From contig NC_079235.1 of NCBI RefSeq assembly GCF_028502605.1, forward strand, positions 496,001 through 560,000: a DNA stretch of 64,000 nucleotides. The letters are read 5' to 3'. Of the stretch, positions 56,110 through 64,000 are shown one piece after another. Position 1 is the stretch's first letter; the number at the start of each line of letters is the position of its first letter. Origin of the DNA: Trichoderma breve. Lineage: Eukaryota; Ascomycota; Sordariomycetes; Hypocreales; Hypocreaceae. A program made the translations under genes and the position numbers. The notes under the pieces are model-generated. The model was not told the origin of the DNA. It saw only the letters and a list, made by a program, of their open reading frames with translations, and did no database searches.

Positions 56110-59100
56110 CGTGACGATTGTGATGGGGATTTGTGATGAAAAACGGAAGAGTGTCAACCTGCGACAAACTACACTGAAAGCACTGAAAAGGCAGCGGACA
56201 GACAGACAAACTCCTGCTTCCTCCTGCACGGGACGCGACGATGAAAGACGGGAAGATGAAGATGGAGATGGAAGGGGGAGAGAGATGATGGAAGGAAGAG
56301 AAAGAAGATGAACGAGAAGACGAGCGATGGCGCGGTAGATAAGGGCGGCGGCACGAGGCTCCAGTGCTGCCTCAGCGGGCGTGAACAGTGAGCCGCGGTG
56401 ACGCATCGCTGTGGCCGGGGTCTTGGGGGTCCGCCCAACTAGGTTTAGCCCGTCGTTCCCGGGGCGATGCGATAACGCAACGCTGAACCGCGTAGGTACT
56501 CAGCCTTGAACGGGCCGGTACCTCTGCGCTGTTCTTTGGCTGCGGTGGTACTTGGCGCCCTTGGTCGAGGGAGAAGAGGTACATGGGCTTACAGTGTGGC
56601 TTGACCCCGGTCGAAAAGTATCAGCTACAGGCACGACGCCAGAGTTATTCCAAGGTTTTGGTACATTTGGTACAGGCCAACATGGAACCATTACAGCGCT
56701 CATTTCGGAAGAGTCATTGTTCCGTCACGACTTACGAGTATGTACCTGGTAGTATTGAACGCCCGGGGTGCCAGACAATGGCCGCTGATGATGCTGCTTC
56801 GTGACCGTTCTGAAGGGATGCGATGCCGATGCGATGCGAATCTACGAATGTGAACAGCGCATCACCGCCTGTCTTGGTGTCTCTCCGTCTTTATGCCCCA
56901 GGCCAGCCAGCGAGTCCCTTGATGCCCTTTGGTTCCTTGCAGAGCAGTGGATGGAGGCCGCATCACGTAAGGCAAGGAGCTCGTGCCAGGTACATGGGCG
57001 CCACCGGTCCCCTGAGACGGAAATCCCGGGCTGGCACTGTACGGGCGAGTGTCGTGTGCTGGTACCTGCGTGTACTCGTACACACTGTTCGCAAAGAAGA
57101 GCTTCTGGGAGAAGACGCAAACGATACGCAAACGATGGCGGACGGCCCAGGGATCGATTGGCATCCATTCAGGGGCTCCCCTTCGGCAGCTGATGTCCAT
57201 GTGCCCATCCATGACTCTCCGTATCTACCGTTTCTCCGTATGTACCATCGCCAGCGCAAGCAGCTTCACAGCCTCCCCCAGCCTGCCAGCCTCTTTCTGC
57301 CAATCTGCCTCCTTGCTCCCCCAGCTCAACAAGACGATAAGCCCTGCATTTCCAGGCCACAGCGGTGCGCATCTGGGCCCATTCCCCGTCCTAAAATGCG
57401 GGGATAATTGTGGCTCCGATTGGTCGCCACTGCACCCGTTGATCCGCTGCGTCAAACTGGCCCGGCTCGTGCCTCTTGATCACGAGTCTCTCAGCCAATA
57501 TTCCTCATGCCAATTTGGGGAGGGTTGGAGGGACTCGTGACGGCGGCCAGGGAGGTATTTGCCAACGCTGGTCCAGTGACGCCGTGCTGATCAACGTTAT
57601 TTACTTCTAGCCGCGGCTGCATCTGGCTAGAGCCCGCTGTGCATGAGATGCGCTGTATTACTCAGTACAATACGGAGTAGGGAGGGAGTCACTGCTGATA
57701 GGTACTAAGATTCGCCTCCCTTTCAAGATCAGATCCATCCCATCCAGACAGTTGCACAGTGCTTCGAACATGGGCGTCGTAAGCTAAAACAGAACGGTGC
57801 TATGCATAACGCCTTGTTCCCAACGTCTGTCTATTGTACCAGAAGCCACTTCTGTCTTTGTATTGAGTGTTTATGCTGTATTTGAATCTCAGCAATGTTC
57901 GCTATGTTGAACATGAATAATGACGTTTGGATGTAAAGAATCAGGGACGCAAATGCCAGCCACTCGGTAGCGGAACATGGCCGTTTTCAGAATTAGGCAG
58001 GCGGTGCATTGACGTGACCATGACTTGCGTGCTTATCGGCCTAGATGACCTCAAGATTACCCTATCGTCAGGTACCGGGTACAAGCAGGTATCACGACAG
58101 CTTGGGCTTATTGCCGGGTACCTATCCATCAAATAATGAAATATTCAAGGCACGGTACGAGTACGACGGTCGTGACGGGGACAGGCATTTGATGAGCAAG
58201 TATTGGATTGATGTGACACAGGGAGTGTCGAGAAGCAGACCTTGGCCGTTTCAGCGCGGCTACAAGTGCTGGCCAATGCTAACAAGCGGCTGAGCGAATG
58301 GATGCTTCCCGCGTCCCGTGCTAGTAACTCGTACATACGAGTAGTACGACTCGACTACTTCCGTACCGCTCCGTACTAACCTGGAATAATAATCTCAATG
58401 GATTTGAAGCTGTTTGTCTTCGTACTCGGCGCTTTGTCCAGCGCTTCATCAGCATAAATGCCCCCGAGTCCAAAGCCCCTTTCCATCTCAACGCTTCTCC
58501 TGATTCTGGCCCGTATCCATGGCCGCGATCGGCCGCTCACTCTGCCAGCATTGCTCCTAGGACATGAATATTGTGCACGTGCGACTCGGGTCTGAGCTGA
58601 GCACTGCGTTCGTTACAATGGCTCCTTTTCCTTGCGGGCGTTTATACATGCATGCACAACATGGAAATGCCTAAGCTGCATAGAGGAACGGGAGTCATCA
58701 TGGCAACGTCTGCTGGTATCTGCTGGTATCTGTAGGGAACATCCGGAGCTGCATCGATAACCAACCCCAATGCCCAACGTTCAGATTGGATCTGTTATCA
58801 TCATCAAGCCATCTCCCTCCTCCAGCAAACAATCCATAACTGCAGCGATGCCGTTGCCGTTGCCTGTACATATGGGATCCATACTACTGTACCTCTGCAT
58901 GCATGTAGGACTCCCTAAACTTGATGCTATCGAATCATTTACGGGTCCCTTATCCACCAGCCACTGCGCGATAAGCACTGAAGCCTGCAGTGCAGCTCCT
59001 GAAGGCCTGAAGGAGCCGTTTAGTGGCTCGCGGCGGGGCTACTACTGTGTCCACTAGCCGCAATGCCGAATCTCAGCCACGTTCAAGGCTGACGGCGGAT

Positions 59101-59451
59101 TGGCTGGCAGGCTGCAACATCCAGAGCTGGGCAACAAGTGTCGAGATAATCGCAGCAAAGCCGCCCAACCACGCCGGATACTGGCTTCACGCATTGGAAA
59201 CACCGATTCGGACGCTGCCTTGCCCTTATATCGTTTGCATCTCTGTAGGGCTTCTCTCGCAGGGCCGCAGCCTTTCCATCGGCCAGCTGACCGCCCGCCC
59301 AAGAGCTTCATGCGCCCCGCGCCAGAGCTCCGAGCTGCCTGTTCATCTTGCCCTTCAATGCTGTTGCGGATAGTTGGCGGCCTGGACCCTTGACGGGCCC
59401 TGGAGGGCAACCTAATAGGTATTGGCATGAGAAATTGGCCGACACGGGACC
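56110..59451. other. 3.3-kb divergent intergenic region
   Basis: Purine-rich on the plus strand from about 56170 to 56310 (CT-rich leader of the minus-strand subtilisin gene). The remainder has GTAC palindromes and only short frames without protein character, ending at the promoter of the BEACH gene. Confidence 0.5.
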
Positions 59452-62400
59452 ATGGCGACTCTTCCCACGCGATATCGATCGTCGACCTCGGCGTCAGCTA
59501 CGGCGAGCCCGAACCCGAAATACATACAAGTCTTGCAGACGCTGCTCGATGATCTTGGCCACCAACAGACCTCTCGAAACGACGATGGCTACCCCGAAAT
59601 CCCCAAGCTTGTCAAGGGCCTGCGAAACGTGGCCCAGTTGATAGCTTCCACTCCTACAGCTTCAAACCAAGATGCCTTTCGACATGCCGGCGGCTTTGAA
59701 TGCATCCTCGATGTCCTCCGCAGCTTTGCGGGCTACCATGACCCGCGGAAGCGGAACCAGGCTGAGATGATGTCATTATTCAAGCTGCTCGGTGCGTTCC
59801 TAAGTGTCCTGTCAGCCGCTTTTCGAGACCACTCTGGGAACAAGAGGTTCTTCCGATATCGAGTCGCAGGGGGCGGATGGGAGGCTCTCGAACAGATTAT
59901 TGCAAGCATCGGCCTGGGAGGAGCGGAACCCGACGCTTGGGTTAGCTGTCATGTTTTTGGCAAGCTGCTGGCTTTCTCGCTGGACGATGAAGCTTTGGAC
60001 CTGCTCTGCCAGTCTACCGCAAAGGCCCTGCGTGCAGATGTCGAAACCGAGACCAGCGGGGGCGACACCCCTGAAAACGACGCCGAGGATGCAGCCGATG
60101 AGCAATGGGATCTCGTGCTTGCACGCTCTGTTGGGAATATTGGCCCGAGTGTGCGCGAGGTGGTTACTCCAAAGACGATAATACGTCATCCAGAGCTGCT
60201 CAGAGCTGTCGTGAGCTTCTGGCGTGCCATTCCAAGGTCAGAGAATTCGCCGCCAAGCCCGTCTTCCCTCATTGTTGTAGAGACAATCCTCAGTGCAGCA
60301 TCCGTCTCGATTTACAACCTTGCCGCTATCCATTCCACCGGCGTTCTCTCTCAGTTCCTCGAGGCTGCCTTTTCTCCCGAGTCCAACTTGACGCGAGCTG
60401 AGCATGAGACTGTCCTGGACTTGTGTCGATTGCTTATGCACCTTGGTGTGAACCAACCTGCCGATGTCCAGTTCCTGCTATCAGCACCGGGCCCCGAGGC
60501 GGCCAACTTTTTCCTAGAAATGACATCTAAATACACTGGCCCTCCCTTTTTTCAGTTTGACCTCTCGCTTCATGGCCATTCATCGCTGGAACTCCCGACC
60601 CTGGGCCGCCCATTCCCCCCTCAATCCACGGCTGGATACACGTTTGCGGCGTGGATACGTGTCGACTCTTTCGACCCAACGGCGCATACCACTGTCTTTG
60701 GCGTCTTTGATTCCTCCCAAACCTGTTTCGTGCTCATGTATTTGGAACGAGATACCCACAACTTTATTCTCCAGACTTCAGTCTTCTCCAATAAGCCTAG
60801 CGTGCGATTCAAGTCGGTAACGTTTCGTGAAAAGAAGTGGTATCACGTTGCCGTTGTCCATCGCCGACCAAAGACAATGTCGGCCAGCAAAGCGTCTCTC
60901 TACGTCAATGGCGAGTTTGCTGAACAAATTCGCTGCAATTACCCACATGTGCCTCCGCTTGCAAACGGAAGTACGGAAACATTTGCCTCGTTCAACTCCA
61001 ATCAGAACAAGTACAACCCCGTCCAGGCATTCCTTGGGACACCCCGCGATCTATCGAACCAGAGCGGCTCGGGCCTCGTCTTTTCGAGATGGTCGTTAGC
61101 ATCTGCCTATTTATTCGAGGATGTTCTTAGTGATGATTACATAGCAGTTCATCATGCGCTTGGCCCACGGTACCAAGGCAACTTCCAGGACACCCTAGGT
61201 GGCTTCCAGACGTACGAGGCGTCGGCCATGCTGGGCTTGCGGAATGAAATTGTTCATTCTGGTAAAGACGAGAACTCTGATATCCTCCGAGCGGTGCGTG
61301 ACAAGGCAAGCTCACTATTACCGGAAGCGAAAATCCTGCTTGGTATTCTCCCGTCTGCTACCTTTCCTGAGAATGTGCAATATATTGATACAGGTGTTCT
61401 CCGCGCTCTTCCTCGCGCATCTACGCGCAATCTTTTCCGCATGTCAAGCAAAGAAGCATCTCCATTGGCCATAAACTGTGCTGTTCCAAGTCTCACGGAT
61501 GCGTTGTTTAGACCACAAGGCATTGCATCCTTCCGAGGGACTCCGATTGTGGCTGTTCCCTCTTACTTTGACGAGAACCTTTGGCGTCTGGCCGGTTTTA
61601 CCCCATTGGCCCTGAAGCTCCTGGAAAAGGCGACAACTGTCGAAGAGACCATTCATGCTATTGAGATCATGTTCCACTGCATCCGCCGGAATTGGAGAAA
61701 TAGTGAAGCAATGGAGAGAGATAATGGATACAGCATCTTGGGCATGCTCTTGCGTTTCAAGATCGGATATGGCTCTGGCGCTGCCGGCGAAAACGCACAA
61801 ATCTCTCGGCTTTCAGCCTCCCAAGAGGAGCGAGAAAGCCTTGCATTCCGGATCCTTAGCCTGATACTGGGCTTTGTCGGATATAATCATGCTGAACCCA
61901 TTGAATCATTCATCATCAACCCCTTAGCTTATCGCATCCTCCTGATCGACCTGGATATTTGGCGCAAATCAGGGCCACGCGTTCAGGAGCTCTATTATAA
62001 ACAATTCGTGACCTTTGCCGTTAACAGTAAACATCATGACTTCAACAGTAGGAGGTTGATACGTATGAGTGAGTAGCTTGGCCGCCTCCTCTTCTCAGAA
62101 TCAACAGTGTGTTCTAACCGTTGCTTGCTCCAGGAATTGTAAAGCGGCTGCTAGATGCCATGAAAGGCGAGGCCATTTCTGAAGAAGTCGTGCCGCAATT
62201 CATGGGTGCTTTCGAAGCGCTCGTGAGATCGAATCTAAGCCAAGAAGTCATGAGATCCCTGTCACTTTTCATTACGTACGCCTTTCACCTACCCGCTTCG
62301 GCAGGCTCGCGAACCCCGAGGCTGTTTTTGAACACTTCACGGTCTAGTACCCCTGGCCCCTTCAAGCGGGGGGCAGCGGATGGAGGCGACGGCAATGGTC

Positions 62401-64000
62401 TGTCCTATGGCACAAGAAGCGTATCGAAAAAGCAACTTGGAACCAAGGTTCTTAGCCTCTACTCTAGAATTCTGTGCGAGAAAGGCAACTTTAACAATAT
62501 CAAGAAGTTTGCAAAGACGGTTACGAATAAGGTGAGGCACAAGCTATCCTCTACCCAAATAGTATGCAGTGGCTCAGGATTTTTTATTGACATTTCGATT
62601 TCAATTAGTGGCTGCTGTATCTACTTGCCGATGATGACTCTGAAACTGTCGTCCATGGGTGCAAAATCCTAGCTCGCCTCCTTGTTGTCCATGGATCTGC
62701 CTATACGTCAAAGTTTGCTGGTAAATCTGGCGGGTTTACGATTATGGCAAGTCGACTGAAAAGATTCTGGGATGTCCCCCCTCTATGGACAATTTGCTTC
62801 TGCATCTTGTTTGGGCAGGATGTGGCTGATGTCAACTTTGATAGCAGGGCTGACTTCCACACCCTAGCTGAAAAGTTTGACAAGCGCAAGGTTGTCTATC
62901 CTGAGTCTCTGGTTATCATCACATCGATGCTGCAGCATGGCTTAAAGGATGTGATGAAATACCAAGAAGACCCAGATTCTCCGGCAACCAATCTCTCGCC
63001 ATCTCACGCATTATCTCGACCCACCTCTGCCTATGACTCTAGGCCTAGGGCGAGCTCAGATCTTGTCAGAGGTGTGGAACCTAGGTGTAAGTCTGTTCCT
63101 TTGTGTCCTTGACAACCACTCTTTTCTGACCAAATTTGCAGTAATACTCTCTCGAGAAAGCGTAGGGGCACATGCCGGCTTCCTAAAAAATGCTATACAA
63201 GTTTTGCGAAATCTCCATGAGCGGTCATCTGAATTCCGAGACTTTGCTCTGTCATCGGAGTGGATTCGTTTGCTTTTGGCGGCTTTGTACCCGGTCATTG
63301 TCAGCGCTGATGCTGTCACTCCTGACGTGGAACTGAACTCTCGAGACTCTGCTCTGACTTTTGAGGGCAGCGATGTCATTATTCGACCCATGGGCGGTAG
63401 CTCTATGCCAGCACCTATCGTCAGAACGACCAACATTGATCTCGTGCCATCGCCACAGTCGACGCCGCCAAAGGGAACGCCTCTTAGAAGGGCGTCATCA
63501 TTCGTTCTCCTGACTGCCCAGAAAACTGCTTCAGAGGCAAAGCTCGCCATCCCCGTGACAAAGCCTCTGCCTCAACAGCAAAAGATTATTGGCGGCAGCA
63601 GCGCCGGTGATGCCATTGTGGATGGGATCACTGACTTGGTAATGCACGTCTTCATGGATCAAATATTCGTTCGCAAGGAGTTTTCGGGATTCGGTCTCTT
63701 CACCAAAATGCCTCCTGGCTTCCAGGAGCATCAGGCATACTTTGAATCGTACATCTTGAAGAGAGCGATTGCCGAGGTAACACATGTAATCCAGACGAGA
63801 CGCGAGGGAATATGCGAGCCAAGGATTTTGACGAATCTTGGCCGTCTTTGTACCCATCTTTGCGAAGCAATCTTTGAAGGATGGTTCCTAAACGGAGCAG
63901 AAGCTATGATCGACTTTAATGGTATGCTCTTGGAATTTTTGCAGCGGCCCGAGATTGCGGGGTTGAAGAGCGTTCGTCTGTGCAGCCCAGCCATATCAAC
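59452..64000 (+). CDS. BEACH-family protein (LYST/neurobeachin/Bph1 type), N-terminal part, 3' partial
   Basis: Exons 59452-62068, 62134-62531, 62609-63086 and 63142 to the window end. Introns are 65, 77 and 55 nt; the first has a TTCTAAC branch point. Phases 1, 0 and 1 are all consistent, giving about 1450 residues so far. The N-terminal ~350 residues are armadillo-like helical repeats. Residues ~385-560 form a concanavalin-A-like lectin fold (YTFAAWIRVDSFD, KWYHVAVVHRR, ASLYVNGEF), as found upstream of the PH-BEACH module in large BEACH proteins. Long helical repeats follow (GFVGYNHAEPIESFIINPLAYRILL; FDKRKVVYPESLVIITSMLQHG). The PH, BEACH and WD40 parts would lie beyond 64000. Such proteins act in membrane trafficking, vacuole/lysosome size and autophagy. 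Start ATG 59452 has a good context (GACCATGGCG). Confidence 0.88.

Overview
This window is nuclear DNA of a filamentous ascomycete. Most genes carry short introns (roughly 45-320 nt) with GTRAGT-type donors and CTAAC-type branch points. Intergenic stretches are long and promoter leaders are pyrimidine-rich. The gene content is typical of Pezizomycotina: an EglC-type GH17 glucanase, a fungal Hsp70-like ATPase, a fungal kinase-like protein and a vacuolar subtilisin. A hypocrealean Sordariomycete such as Trichoderma is my best guess; this is inference from protein style and from the GTAC/CTAG-rich spacers, not a demonstrated assignment. I see no rRNA or tRNA gene, no recognisable intact transposon, and no obvious secondary-metabolite cluster.

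Layout, left to right. 1-1229 (-): GPI-anchored GH17 beta-1,3-glucanase, cut by the window edge. 5420-6192 (+): small two-exon protein of unknown function. 8628-9341 (+): small three-exon Gln/Asn/Tyr-rich protein. 11545-12966 (+): SLC35F-type ten-TM transporter with a likely 5'UTR intron. 13505-15717 (-): seven-exon Hsp70-like ATPase, divergent from a coiled-coil protein with an acidic tail at 16601-18511 (+). 19200-22532 (-): 1023-aa protein with BTB-like and F-box-like segments. 25359-29455 (-): 1289-aa Cid1/Cid13/CutA-family terminal nucleotidyltransferase. 36965-37965 (+): PRXL2/AhpC-TSA thioredoxin-fold protein. 39692-41539 (-): five-exon protein resembling RfeG. 46907-48685 (+): membrane-anchored PAF-acetylhydrolase. 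49145-50179 (+): fungal kinase-like protein interrupted by an in-frame stop or a very small intron. 50400-53423 (-): 1007-aa Ser/Arg-rich disordered protein. 54423-56109 (-): vacuolar subtilisin (protease B type). 59452-64000 (+): N-terminal 1450 residues of a BEACH-family protein, running off the window.

The genes do not form a pathway; this is ordinary chromosomal housekeeping and cell-wall/proteolysis content. Exon boundaries given here come from splice consensus plus strict preservation of reading phase; every multi-exon model was checked so that exon lengths add up to whole codons.

Points most worth a second look: the kinase-like gene with its in-frame TAA and a Glu in place of the DFG Asp; the coiled-coil gene whose acidic tail is encoded by a GAT microsatellite that changes frame before the stop; the Q/N-rich (prion-like) small protein; and the decayed-looking minus-strand reading frames lying in the shared promoter of the Hsp70-like/coiled-coil pair.
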